DNA from: Callipepla californica brunnescens
Lineage: Eukaryota; Chordata; Aves; Galliformes; Odontophoridae
Assembly: GCA_023055505.1 (NCBI GenBank)
Contig: JALIRH010000004.1
Span: 34,229,502-34,293,501 of the forward strand
Length of the DNA: 64,000 nucleotides
Direction of reading: 5' to 3'
In this document: positions 1 to 13,900 of the stretch, piece by piece
Numbering within the stretch: position 1 is the stretch's first letter
How the letters are laid out: each line of letters opens with the position of its first letter
The notes under the pieces: model-generated
The model's database searches: none
What the model was told of the DNA's origin: nothing
The model's input: the letters and a program-made list of their open reading frames with translations, nothing else
Program-made: the position numbers and the translations under genes

Positions 1-2326
1 CATCACTTCGCACTTCCCAGAAGGCATTCCGTCTGTAAACATTCACAGGACTGAGAAAAGATTTACATGTCCATGCCTCTACAAATGCAGCAGATTAAGA
101 ATGGAGAACTCTCTAGACCAAGCTTACTACTTTCTGCCAGCTTTGTCTCATTACCTATCACATATTATCTCTGCTGTGAGCAGCAATAAGCAGCCTTCCT
201 TATTACCCTTGCATTGTTCACATAATTAAGCTGTTCTAAAATTCTGGACTATAACAGCTTATAGACTAGATGAAATTGTTCTGACAATTCAGAAACGCTT
301 ATTCTCACTAACCAGTTTATAGAAAAAGACACCTGCAAATCATATATGCAAAAACACTCTGTCTAATTCATTAGAAGTTACTGTAACTGAATATCTTAAT
401 TGAACTACTCAAAGTCAAAAGCTTTAGGAAATCTTTGGGCATATATTTATCATAACCGAGAAAAAGGCTACCTGAGGAAGAATGGCATTCAAGGCAGATA
501 TTTTACTTAGGAAAGGGCCACCAGTTTTATAATGTAAGTTACAATAATTATCCTTTCCTCTCTGACAAATGCATCTAACAGAGAATATTGAAAGCTCAGC
601 TGAAATCTCAGGTAGATATGAAATCCATCTTTTCAATTTTCACAAGCAGTAGCTGATTCCTTTTCTTTATATTTTAGTTGCATCTAGTATTAAATAAAAT
701 TTTAGATTAGTGGGGCAAATATGGCTGTTAGATTTCCCAGGGTGGCATAAAGTATACCAGTGTGTAAACACAAATTTATATCTATTACTCATGGAGTATA
801 TTTTAGCCACTTAGTAGAAGATGGGTCTCCACCAAGTATATAAAAATGGTGGTAGGCCCCTGGCCAGAAGCAGAAGTGTTTCCCTGTGGTAAGTGGATTT
901 TTGTTAGCAGCAAGGATACAAAACACTTCTGGTTCCTTTCCTCAGTTTTTCTCTTTGCCATTCATACAATAAGAGGTTGAAGAGGGCATGAACATCAATT
1001 TATAAATAACAAACTTCGGAGAATTTTAGTACAAGCTAAACCTAAGTCACACATATAAAATGCAACATTAAATGCAGCAAAAGGGAAAAACAGAAAACTG
1101 CATTTTCCAATTTTTTATATATTTATTTTGTGAAGAAAAAAGCTACCTACACAGGATTTTTAACGATTAATGGAAAGGATAGGATTGTCTTTCAAAAGCT
1201 TCTCTGAATACCAAATCACAAATGACTCTTGAAGTTTCTGTCTGATGGTAATTCATGAGTATTTATCATTGCTTTTTTCATAAAAATTGTGTTGATCTAT
1301 ATATTGTTTCCCTGGGAATGGTTTAGATCCCATAAAGCAAAAACATTCAGGCAGAGAGCAACTGCTCTGTTTGCTCCACTCCTTGCAGTCCTCTTTCCCT
1401 AGGAGGGAAGCAACAATGAGATCAAGTTTTCTAGCCTCTCCCCAGCTCTCAACAGAACCATAGACATTTAACTCCTCCTTGGATCTTTCTTCAGTTTTCA
1501 AACTGCAGATTTAGGGTACTTGAGATTTTATAGTATATTAAATGGTACCTTTTTCTTTGAACCAAAGGCATAGAAGGAGAGTTAAAAAGAGTAAGGAAAT
1601 AATTTAGTTTTAATACAAAATGAATAGGACCAGACATTTTAAAGGAAGGTTTTTCAACCAGCTTTCACTTATATAAGTCAATTTCTGTGTAACCTTTCCT
1701 TCCATACAAATCAAAGTCCTTTATGGTGAAGTGAGGCCAAGAAAATAAAATCTTCTTTTAACTTTAGCACAGTATTAATGATTAATGAAGAAAAGTTGGG
1801 ACATAATAGAAGGGAAATATAACAGTATTCTACCCTGAGCTTGTGTACCATCTTCTTTCACCAGTCAGCTAACAGTCCCATGTTCTCAAGAAGGGTAACC
1901 ATACAGGGAAACATTAATACTGGAGATATGTATATACCAAATATAAAAGAGAAGGGAAACACTCCATTATAGGAGTAGATTCATAAGTAGGGTATTTGTC
2001 ATTGTTATAGTATCCAACTTCTTTAAGCACTCTTTTATGTATTGAAAACAAAGATCCTTATGCAATGTGGTAAAGACATGGGTGACAATTAGAGAGGAAG
2101 AATGAGGTTTGCAATTTGGACTTTCATCCACGTAACAAAGATCACATCAATTTGTATAGTCTGAAAACTCTGATACAGAATGGAAGGACATGAAAAATGT
2201 GAAACACCTGTGGTGATGTGTGCCAGCAGTTATTATATACTCCAAGTCTTTAGCTGGTACTTGAAACCATTCCTACCAACTTCAAAAACAAGAAACTTTC
2301 CTCCAGCCTACCCAAACTGTTTGGTT
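1..2326. other. Gene-free sequence
   Basis: AT-rich DNA. Open frames are all below 85 codons and show no protein family. No repeat recognised. Confidence 0.6.
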
Positions 2327-2331
2327 CATGT

Positions 2332-3063
2332 TGTCACGCTCCAATATAAAGGAGGGAGACAAGGTTCTTTGATTATGTGTATACCCAATGGTGAGATTAA
2401 GACACAACGGGTCGAATGTTAGCCCAACCAGTTTATTACACTTACTAGTAGCTTAGGGATATGGGGAAGGGAAGGTGAGCAATAGAAAAGGGATAAAAAG
2501 CAAGGAGTCTTGATAGAAAGCAAGAGAGATATAATCACCACCGTGGGTCCAGCGAGGTTTGTAGACTCAGGAACTCATCTGGTCACCGCAGGGGATGGGA
2601 GATGACAGCAAGCAGGCCTCAGGGTTCATCTGCAGAGTTTCCCCCCTCAGGGAATTCTCCGTTTCTTCTTCAGGAGTTCTCCGTCAAAGATTTTTTCTTT
2701 GGGAGTTCTTCTCCAAAGTCGCTAGTTTAGTGAAGGCCTTTTATCCCCCATTTCTCAGGGCTTTTTTTCTCTGTTAGTGTGACATACCTGGCCCAACAGA
2801 TAAGCCAGCAGGGAGTGGTACCTTCATTGCCATGCACAAGCATTATCGCCTTTTGCAGTGATCAGCTTCTCCAAGCTGAACCCCGAAAAAGACAGGCTTG
2901 GCCCCACTTCTGCTTATCTTTACAACAATAAGCTGAGGCACTGTGGCACGGTGACACCCACCCAGATAACCTGCAGTTCTCACTTAGAGTCTTATCACCA
3001 GAAAGGCCTCACGAAGCAAGCTTTGAGACAATTAATAAAAGAAAACAGTTTCTGTCTTTCACA
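2332..3063 (-). mobile_element. Solo LTR of an endogenous retrovirus
   Basis: A 732-base element bounded by TGTCACG and TTTCACA (TG...CA ends) and flanked by identical 5-base duplications CATGT at 2327-2331 and 3064-3068. On the minus strand it has LTR order: a TATA-like GGATAAAAGG (2737-2746), then AATAAA (2432-2437), then about 100 bases to the CA end. Its base composition is less AT-rich than the flanks. No internal gag-pol sequence follows, so it is a solo LTR left by recombination between the two LTRs of a provirus. The 5-base duplication would fit an ERVL-like class, but the family is not assigned. Confidence 0.75.
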
Positions 3064-3068
3064 CATGT

Positions 3069-5000
3069 ACTGCAGAGAGAGAGTGCCAGTGTGCTGAAAT
3101 GTCCCCCTTTAGGGAGAATATGAGTATGTCGTGAAAGGAGATAGGTAGAAATATCTCTCAGTATTCTTTCCATAAAATAATAAAATAGCCTTTCATGGTA
3201 GATAAGGAAAATTAGAATTCAAAAGCAATAACTAAGAAGAGTAATACAATTATCAGCATTTACCAGTTGTACAACTTAAGCTGCATTAAACTGAAAATGT
3301 TTATTTTAAAGCTGAAAGTGAATGAATCCAAGGCCAAAAAGATCAGTTCATTAAAGTCAACCATATTTTCAAGCTCTCATCTGCAGTGTTGATTGCTCTA
3401 ACGGTGCTGTTTCTTTGATGAAAATATAGCCGTGAAAAAATCTAATCTTCATTCACTATACCGGTCTGTATTATATATGTCACTGCTGCTTTGCCCAGTT
3501 TCATACTGAAGATACAGTTTTATAGCTTCAATTTATAGGTTATCAAATCTCTCTATTTTCAGAGCAGGATTTACTTTTTCAGGCTCATTAGCATCATTTT
3601 ATTATTGTACTACTAATCTTTGTGCTCCCTTATTATCTTATGTAAGAGACATAAAACATATCTTACAGATATAAAATGAGGCACATAGGAAGAAAAAAAC
3701 ACAAACATTTAATCCACAGATATATGCCTTACTTTCTGTAAAGTGTCTTATGTGTAATTCTTCTCAGCAAGAGTCAATTCAACAAAGTTTGGATCTATGA
3801 GTTTCCCTTAGTGAAGAAATGCTTTAGCAAAGCTAGAAATAAAACTTGTATTTCTTACCTTTCAGACATGCTGTTAACAAGGTTGGAATATCTTACATTT
3901 AATGTAATTAAATCGTGATAAGCCCTGCAATTTCAACTTGGCAAAGTATCCATCTATTCACAGCTTATTTGCACCTTTTCAGGACAGAAAATAGAATCTC
4001 AGATTTATAGTTATCCACAGTGACCTACGTAGTTGTCATCTGCAAGGCTACAACAGAATCTTGGAAGCATTAACATCTCATAGTGGGCATTGTTGCTTCT
4101 CGGAAAGCCATGCATTTCACATGCAGCTGTCTTCCAATCTTGCTTAAGCATCCCTTTGTCACTACTTCTCTCAACATGGAAACACTGTGTAGGGAGGGAA
4201 CAAAGAGGAAGGATTCTGGACAACACTCCAGGCTGTGGTTCTCTTAACAGAGGTCTCTATATGAAGGACATGAGATGTAAATTTTTCTGATAATGAAGAG
4301 TAAAACTAAAAGAAGCAATTAATATAAATATTTCCTTTACACAAAAGCACAGAATCTTACCCAGTAACACCTGCAAGGTGCAATATCTTCTGACTGATCT
4401 AGGATGTATCATTCAATGACACATTTTATCTCATCTGAGAATCAGGAGATAGACAATACATGATTTTAAAAGCTTTATGTGACTGCTATCACCTTAAGGA
4501 GAGTTCACAACTACACAGGAAGAGGTTCATTAAAAAACAGTTAACTTTAGATGGTTAATATGCTCAGTAAGATCAAGCCTGGACACTTCCCAGACATTTG
4601 TTCTAAAACATAAACCACAAATGCTCTGGCAATTATCTGATTCCACCAAACAAACACTGGAATATGCAACCTCATTGTTCTCTACACTCTCTCTGATTCC
4701 TGGTCCTGCTGACTGTCCTTTCTTCTTTTTGTTTTTTGGGTTTTTTTGCTGCTATTAGGTCACATCTTATGTCTCAAATATTAACTTTAATGTGTATCCT
4801 CTGGTATTTTTTCTCCTTTTTATTCTTTCCAATCTTTGTTAAATCTTTCCTGGTTTGCACAACCTTTAAAATAGCGGCTTCCTTCACACTAATTTACCAG
4901 CCTATTCCTGACATCTCTAAAATCTATTCTCTTCGCCATTTTATTTATAGATTTCCTTTCCCTGAAACATTGTCTACTAGTCCAACTCTCACCTAATTAA
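3069..5000. other. Gene-free sequence between the solo LTR and a CR1 copy
   Basis: AT-rich. No exon, RNA gene or named repeat recognised. Confidence 0.6.
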
Positions 5001-5745
5001 TCACAGAAGCACAGAATTGCAGGGGTTGGAAAGGACCTCTAGAGATCATCAGTCTAACCCCCTGCCAAAGCAGCTCCCTCCCCCAGGTTGCACAGGTAGG
5101 CACCCAGGTGGGCCTGGAACGTCTCCAGAGGAGGAGACTCCACCACCTCTCTGTGCAGCCTGGGCCAGTGCACCGTCACCCTCACTGTGAAGAAGTTTAC
5201 GTGCACATTTGTGCAGAACTTCCTATGCATCAATTTGTGGCCATTTCCCCTAGTTGTATTACCACACGCTGCAGAGAAGAGTCCAGCCTCATCCTTTTGC
5301 CTCCCACTCCTTAGATATTTATGGACATGGATCAGATCCCCTCCAAGTCTTCTTTTTTCAAGGCTAAACAGACCCTGGTCTCTCAGCCTTTCCTCATAAG
5401 GGAGGAGTTCCACACCTTTCTAGCCCTCTGCTGGACTCTTTAGAGGAGATCCCCGTCTTTTCCATACCAGGGAGCCTAGAAATGGACGCAGTACTCCAGG
5501 TGAGGCCTCACCATGGCAGAGTAGAGAGCGAGGATCACCTCGCTTGACCTGCTGGCCACACTATTCTTATTGCACCCCTTCTTGGCCATCAGGACACACT
5601 GCTAGCTCATGGCCAGCCTGTCATCCACCAAGACACCCAGATCTCTCTCCTCAGAGCTCCTCTCCAGCAGGTCATCCCCCTGTAACCTGTATAACCTGTA
5701 CCGGCACATGCAGTTATTCCTCCCTAGGTGCAAGACTCTAAGTTG
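5001..5745 (-). mobile_element. CR1 LINE, 5'-truncated
   Basis: The plus strand begins with the reverse complement of the CR1 3' tail (TCACAGAAGCACAGAATTGC), followed by the usual 3' UTR and ORF2 C-terminus. The minus-strand translation includes [21 protein letters not shown] and DLIHVHKYLRSGRQ, typical of the end of CR1 ORF2. The copy stops near CTAGGTGCAAGACTC, so only the last 0.75 kb is present. It is closely related to the copy at 28122-29225. It is non-functional. Confidence 0.92.
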
Positions 5746-8700
5746 CTCAAAAAAGTCTCTTTTCTTTTAAAAATTAAATAATGTTCCTCTTATCCTCCTC
5801 TCTGAGTTTTACTCAGTCTGGACATGAAAAAAAATTCTTTTGCAAGTATTTAATAATCTTTCTATTTATATTAGCTCCCAGCTTGATGGACAGATCCATT
5901 TCATTAAATCATTCCTCAGCAGGACCATCAGCACTGCTACTTTCCAGAATCATATCTCTTTTCCTTATGCATTTGTAGTCTCTTTCCTTTTGTACCTTCT
6001 TTCTTCCATTGACACACTAAGTCTTCCATTGATTCAAACCTTAGCAGTGTTTCTGAATTATCAAATTGCTTATCAGTCCTCTTTCTTGGTTTTTACCATT
6101 GAATTTCCTGATATTCCCAAAGGATCTGTCATGACACCTGTGACAAGTTTTAGCTCAGAATTCTTCCATTTATCACATCTCCTTCTATCTGGATGGCTTG
6201 AGTCATAGAGGTCAGGGTAGCAAGAATTTCAGATTCCTATATAACTTATAAAAATTGTCTTCGTACTGCTACCCAAACCTGGAGTTTCAACAGTAATCAG
6301 TCCTTTTCCTTCTAGGGCATCACTTTGAAACTCTTAATGTTTTCTTGGCATGCTTACACAACACTTTGAGTTAAGCAGTAGGAAAACATTCTTCCCCAGA
6401 GCAGTTTGCAACATTCCAACTACTCAGCCTGTTTTGACTGACAGATTTCCATAGTTTGTCAGGCTCTTCATTAAACATTTCCTGGCTGCTACTGTCTATA
6501 TAGAATAGACACTAGCCATTGCATTGCTTTTCACTCCCTGTTCTCCATTCTCTGGGTAACTGATTACTTTCCTGTCTATTCTGTCCATCTAACCTTGCGG
6601 TATTAACTTTGTTTCATTTAAACAGCTATCTGGAAGACATACACAAATGCCCAAATGTGGAAATCCTTATACACCCTGCTGCATCCCATGACACATATAT
6701 TGCAGGCTTTTTCTCTTTGTTTCTATCACAACCTTGATGTCAGAGTTGATACCGAACTTCCAGCTGCTGCAAATCTGCCACTGTGAAATTCTGAGTATCA
6801 TTGCATTTTTTTCTGATAACATTATTCATGAGCTTGTGTGCTCTCATCCAAACTACTTATCTTTCTTCTAGAGTTTTCATCAACTTTCACCTCCCTGCTG
6901 ATGTCTATGGATTTTACTTCATACAAATTCCACTTTGGAAGTTTGAATTCTGGAGGATAAACAGCTAGGAAATAGTTCCAGAAAAACTTTTTGCAATGGA
7001 AAAAGACAATCAATGAAAAACGGTTTGCCAATGAACTAGTATAGTGCCACAATGAAACTTTCAGCAAGAAAAGATCCTGTAGATTCAGAATGGAACATCT
7101 TCTAGTCAAAACTAGCTACACAGAGAGGTTCCTGGTACCACCACCAGTTATTCAACAGAAACACTTTTTCAAAACCTTTTACTTTCTGATTTCTTAAATC
7201 TTCAAATTTTGGTGGATATATAAGACCCTCCATACGCATCCAGTCATATTAACTACATGTTTTTGTGTGTATGAATATCCAATTTCTAACCAAGCTAGCA
7301 AAGTGAAGTGTTCTCCCTGTTTCCCTGATACCAAACATCAGCAGTGATGCAAGGGTATTCTGCTACTCAGTAGCTTTCTGAATTTCTCTGCATATGTTTT
7401 GTCACCTGAGATCTTAATGAAATGCTTTTCATTTCCTACATTTACAGTTCTCTTTCTCAGTACCTTGTTACTTATTTCTTAACTCAGTGAAGTGTTTTAC
7501 TGTTCTCTTTGTGTGACAGATACAGTCCTAAACATGAGATGATTGTCTGCCCTTTCAGTGGGGCAATATTCCTATTAGAATATCAGCTGGCACACTGAGA
7601 CAAATTTAATTTCTTTCTCTACTTCACTGTAAGCAGATTTTCACTACAGTAAATAAAACACCACTGCATGCAGGCTGTAGGAGAATATACAATACAAATA
7701 AGTACTTCTAATGCTCAGGGAGATTCCTGCAGGGCTCTGACTTTGGCAAATGAAAGATTTCAGCCAGCACATCTTATTACATGGGTGGTCGAGTTATTGA
7801 ACTCTATTGACAAAGGGCTGGATTTTCCAGCAAGATGGAGCTTCATTAAAATTCTGCAGAGACTGAAAATTCAATAATCTCCCTCACAAAGCACTGCATG
7901 AGTAGGGCTGATTAGGCAATTTCTCTCTTATTCCATTTCTTTTGCTAAAAGCGTTGTTACTTCTTGTTGGTACAAAAAGACAATCATTAAATGAGCATTC
8001 GCTATAGTTGATTAAGCAGAAAGTTTTAAAGGTGCATTGGCTCCCTTTCTCAAGGCTTAATTGAGGCCTTAAAAAAGTTGCAATAACAACAACACTCTAT
8101 CATTCTAGGTTGAATTATTTAAAATTTGGATTAGATTAATTCATTTGTGACTTCTATTTTTTCATTCCTTTTTGTTCTTTTGAACATTTGTACATTTGAA
8201 GATAGCTCTGCTTGATGCTGGAGCACGTGTAAATTACTCTCTACTTAATACTTTTCCCTCTAGATCACAGCTTTTGTGCTTCCATTGGGTTTCAGATAAA
8301 GAGACCCTTTAAGAACAGAACTGCAGGAACAGACTGAAGATCCAGCTATCTGTTTACCTGATTTCTGGCCATAGCACAAGTAGGTAAAGGAGCAGCAGAG
8401 CAAGCTCACTGTTATACTTCCCCAGAAAAGTTATTGACTTACAGCTACATTTTCCAGTAAGTAAAGCCAACTTAGAGAATAGGAGACCTTATATATCTTA
8501 AGGGTCTGTTCACAGTAATAACCACAGCTTTGTTACACATTTGCTGTGAGAATTGAGGGAGGAGGTTTTATTGGTGTTTCTCTTATGCAAAAAAAGATGA
8601 AAAAGGCCCAACCCTACAAAATGGACACCTAGAAAAGAATAATACAATTGTATTCCTGATGGTTCCTTTTGCCCTTTTTGTTTGCTCTTGAGCAGCTCAG

Positions 8701-9090
8701 TATTATTGCTGTTATTTTTCTAAGCCAGTCCAACTTCACCTCAACTGTAAGAATATTTAAGATGATGCCAAATATAGATATTTGCTTAATAGAATTAGTT
8801 ATCTAACCTGGTCTGTGTCCTGAAACAGTTTGATCCTCAAAAATAATATAAGGAAGCTGCTGCATTATTCAGTATTTTTTACTGTGATATTTTTGGAGCA
8901 CAGATCAATCCACTCTAATTCTGATTCTATTAGGGAAAAAAAGATTAAATACCAGAGTCCTGGTTTCAGCTGTAATAACCCTCTGCTCAGATGAACTCCC
9001 AATAACCTTAGTGAAGTTTTGCCTAAGATAACACTGTCAAAAACAAAATATCTTCTGACAGGCATAGATGCATAAAACTGTGCATTAAAT
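5746..9090. other. Gene-free sequence
   Basis: T-rich on the plus strand. Frames such as 5840-6208 are low-complexity and unlike any family I know. Confidence 0.6.
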
Positions 9091-9475
9091 TATAGAATCA
9101 CCAAAGTTAGAAAACACCTCCAAGATCACCCATTTCAACCATCCGCTTATCACCAATACTTACCACTAAATCATGTCTCTCATCTAAATGTTTCTTGAAC
9201 ACCTCCACGGTCAGTAACTCCACCACTTCCCTAGGCAGACCAGTCCAGTACCTGACCACTCTCTTGGAGAAGTATTTCCTAACGTTCAACCTGAACATCC
9301 CCTGGAGCAACTTGAGTTCATTCCTTCTAGTCCTATCACTAGTTACATGAGAGTAGAGACTGACTCCCACCTGACCACAGCCTCCCTACTGGTAGTTGTA
9401 GAGATCAATAAGGTCACACCTGATCTTTCTCTTCTCCAGATTGAACAATCTCAGCTCCATCAGCTGCTCCTGATA
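9091..9475 (-). mobile_element. CR1 LINE fragment, older subfamily
   Basis: Starts with a diverged tail (TAGAATCACCAAAG) and contains CR1 ORF2 C-terminal remnants on the minus strand, such as [24 protein letters not shown]. More decayed than the 5001-5745 copy. Ends near the segment equal to the leukocyte-like 'LMELRLFNLEKRKIRCDLI' portion of CR1, without further 5' sequence. Confidence 0.85.
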
Positions 9476-10924
9476 AAGAATATATCAGTGAAATACAAGT
9501 GTGAAACCTCGACGTTGCAGCTCCTCCTCTCCCTTTGATCAGCATAATGTTTGATTTTTTTTTCAATTAAGTGCACTCCAAAAATATTTTAAGAATTCAC
9601 TATAGCAAGAGACATAGGCCAGGAGAGCAGATGTCTAGGCTGAGATATCTGAACACAGGATGATTAGATAAAGGACATCAGGTGACAGTGGGACCCAGCA
9701 ATGTGCCAGGGAGCAGAAGCTGAAGAGAGATGGGAGGGCTGTTCCCAGCATCCTACAGGGACAAGCAGGAAGGCTCAGCTGACCTTTCCACGCTTAATTC
9801 CTGAGGAAACCAAGGATACCATTCCTCAGATGATATTCTTGGAGGCAGTTAGCTTCAAATCTGAACATGCCTCTAGAGGCCTCTACTTCTTGCAACCTGG
9901 AGAACTAGTCTCTCAAGAAGTATTTTCTAGTGACTTGAGAAATTTTCCAGTGCAGGACTGGACAGTTCTTCCCATGGCTATCAAAAAGGTTCTTTTGCAA
10001 AACAGTTGTTCAGTACAACTTCTATATCACAGAGGTCTCATATTTGTTTATTCTATTTAGCTGTTTCTCTGGCAGATTTCTGCAAGAGAAAATTGCTGGC
10101 AGTGTTCACTAGCCTGCACGAGGGGGCAGGAGAAGCTAACAGTTCCAGCAGCAAAGGCTGTCTGTTACAGAAACAGTGATGGATAGAAGTGACTCTTGCT
10201 CCACTGGTCTCTCTGCTTCCTTACTCCTCTCTGTAGACAGACTTTTCTGCTAGTCTATTTTGTAACAGAGACTGGAAAATAAATATGACTTGCAATAAAA
10301 CTTATGTCAACAAAGGTCTGCAGATTTGACTCAAATGTACACAAGCAGCTGAGATTGTTAGTAGGAAAAGGCCATTTTTGCATAGTCATTTCCGTTCCTG
10401 TAATTGCACTTTGAAATAAATACCAGTAAGATCTGAAGTTAAAAGACAAATCAGGACATTCCTTTTCCTTATGTCTTTTCTCTGACCATAATTAAGACAT
10501 TGTGTTTTAAGATCAGGAAACACAAAAAGTAGGGTCAGGGAGATTCAAGGCATAGGGTTGCAGAAGAAAACAGTAGGATGCTACTTTACAGTTCCAAAGT
10601 AGTCCAGCAAAGTGGAGCAGAGCTTGAGTGAGCCAAGCCATGATCCCATGTAAATCGACATCATGCTCTTGATGCAGTAATACACAATTTACACCTAATA
10701 AAGAGTGGCTCACATTCTTCTGCGGGGGAAAAAGTGCTGAGAATAAAAGTCTTGTTCATATGTTTACCAAATCCAGCTATTTGCTACAGTTATAACCACT
10801 AAAATTTGTCTTGGAGCAATAACCTCCAGTCTTCTCATCTTCTGTACTTTTTTAAAATAAAAATAAGTATATACACAACAACCATGAGAATGACAGATAG
10901 GTCTGAAGCTGAAACAAACTAGTT

Positions 10925-10982
10925 TGGTTTTTTTTTGCTGGTTTTTTTTGTTTGTTTGTTTGCTTGTTTTTTTGTTTTTTGT
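10925..10982. repeat. T-rich (GTTT)n low-complexity tract
   Basis: T runs with GTTT units (TTTGTTTGTTTGTTTGC). No sign of a retroposed gene next to it. Confidence 0.85.
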
Positions 10983-13900
10983 CTGGAAAGTAAATAATTT
11001 AGACTTGCCATAGCTTCAGTAGACATTCTTCTCTTGTAAAGATATGAAAACAGAGTCTCATTAAGGCCTAGTGGCATGGTCAGGGCTCTGTAAGAAAAAG
11101 AGTAAATAAGAGTTTCTTGTTGCTTAACACCTAGTCAGGATCTATCAAGAAGTGTTGCACTAATAAGTTTCCTTCATCTGCACAGTAGTCTTCAGTGTTC
11201 AAGTTCTTCTGCCATGCTGCACTACATAGAATGGACAACATGAACTGAACTCTGAAATAACAGGCAGTGCTACAGGGCGAAGAGGTACAGAAAATGTTGA
11301 CCTTGCAAAGGTGGCTGTGCTTTTTGTTGCTGATGCAGAGAAGAGCGATTCCTGCCACAGCTGTGGACAGCTGCTGTTCTTCGCATACATGGTGATGCTT
11401 ATCTAACCTGTGAATTGGATAAACCTGATAAACCAGCCAAAATTAAGCTAATAATATACTGAATAATTGCCATGCTTACTTCTTTCAAGAAGAGAGGAGA
11501 TGAAAAGACATCCCTGGTGTCTTATAAAACCTTGCTCTAACGTGCCTGAGAAGTACATAAAATCCATGTAAACCAGATAAACTCTATTGACACTTAGCTC
11601 ATGAAACAAGCCGTAAATGTGATGCCTTCACAGGCTTTGAATGCTATAGCAACAAGAGAGAATTCAGCTCCAGTCTTCTATCAGCTTTCAATATCCATAG
11701 GTGTAGCTCGGTCAGAAGTTTATGTTCCAGTATTTAACCCTGGACTGTTTGTTCTCTTTAACTACCTCTTTTCCGTTGGTGAGTTCAATTCTGGACTAAC
11801 TACCTTTACATCAGTCCTGTCTGCTCTTACCTATTCTAAGGCCATCTCTTTCTTTCTCTTTCATTTTTTATGCAAGCTTTGTATCAGCTCTTCAACAAAA
11901 TGCCTCACAGAGAAAATTGCCTCATCTTCTTTCCCAGTATTACAGTACTAGAATAGTAAAAACAGAGGATTACTAGATGTGAAATTACTACTTTGAATGT
12001 GTATTTTTTAGGACTCAGATCAGAATCTGCCAGACTTTAAGTATCTGAGAAGTGTCTCAGATGTACACAGGCCCGCAAGCTGACTTAAAATTAAGAATGT
12101 CTTAAGTACCTTGCTTAATCAGACTTCACTGAGTGATGCTTGTGAGGGATACATCATCAAAAATATTCAGCTGTTGGCACTGAGGACGCTTTCTTCACGC
12201 TGGGTGGTCAAGGCCACATTTTCAATGGGAAGATACATGTGGTAATTGAAGTTTCCCACCCATGTTCAAATCAGAGACTGACAAAAAGCTGTTAGAAGTA
12301 ATGAAAAGTTTTGTGATAACTTGAAAACCTTTTGGATGAGAGTGTTACATAGCAAACATGGCAGATAAGCCCACTTCAGACTAGCATTCAGAGGCTGGAG
12401 ACAGACTGTAGATAAAATGAAACAAGTTTGGCCCAAACACACCGCTGCTGAGAAATAGCTCTGTGCCTTATCCTTAACTACAAATGGAATCCCAAGTTTG
12501 TGTGTTGCATCTTGAGTCTATCATTAATATCTGACTCTAAGGTCTCTTTATATTCCACCAACTCAACCAAGAAAAAAAGTTTTGATGGTTCAAAAATGTA
12601 ACTTGGTTCTTTTTATTATTGAAGTGAAAGGCTGTATTGTGACTACATTTCCACAGAGCCAAATTTCTAATCAATGAGAATTGCACAACAGAATTTCTCA
12701 GTGTTGAAGTAAAGGTGAAATAGCAATAGTTAAATGTCTCCCTCCTGTGATGATACTAGCCTGACTGCTAGGAAATATGTGCTTGAAAATGCCAGAGAAA
12801 TTGATTCGTCTGTGACATAAGCTGTTTTAAGAAGAGAGAAAATGAAAACCACAACCACACTAAAAAAAAGCTTCTTTTAATGAGCTTTGGATGCTTTCTG
12901 GAAAATTGAGAAGGGTTTTAAATGCATAAATGGCTCTTCTGGTATATCATTATATTTTCTGGTAGAGGGTTTTGGCTTTTTCTTTCCTTTTTTTTTATTA
13001 CCAATCATATAGTGTTTTATTTAACTTAGAACAGAGCCTTTGTTGTTAGAAATAGAAAGCAGGAAGAACCAAATTTCTCCAGTCATCAGAAGAACCAGTG
13101 TGAGAGATGTTTACCTGAACCTAACTTAAATTCCTGAGGATACCCATCAGTATTTCCTGGAGGATGGTTTGGTAATCAATTTGACTTTGTGTTGCTGACC
13201 ATGAGTCATTGAAAATCATAATGATCAAGTGTCTGCATCACCTCCCATATTAAAGTGCAATGATGGAAGGACGTGGAAAAGAATTCTGAGATGTCTTTGC
13301 AGACCCTGGGCACAGAAGAAGGCCCACAGCACATTTAGAATAAACAGTGTGATGGTTTTCATAGACTATTTGACTGCTGCAACCCAGCTGTATATCGGAT
13401 TATGGCTACCAAATTATCTTTTGTCATACTGCCTTCTCTGAAGAACAGACAACTATGCCATTTTATGAGCATCTTCAGCTCTTTAGTTTATCTTATTTTA
13501 GGCCACCTGAGATATCAGTGGGGTTCTATTAGTGCTATAAGTTGAAACAACACTGCTCTTATTATTTACTATAAAATGTCAAGTGGGAATGCTTCACTGA
13601 AGAAGTCATCTTGAACTTGCTAGCTATTGATATGCCAGCTTCCCATCCATATTTTCACATGAAGTTGTATGAGCATATGGCCTCTGTTTTCATGAGTAGA
13701 ACAAGCAAACCATTGAAAAATATGAAAAAAAAAAAAAAATCTAGATTTTCAGCCACTGTACCTGCCAATCATACTGTATTTCTGCTTTCTTTCCAACCTT
13801 GTGCACACTGACACAGCCTTAAGAAATGCTGAAAACTCTCCCATACAAGAGTTATTTATGGTTATTTATGGCCTCACTGCCGGCTTAAAGTTGAAACTCA

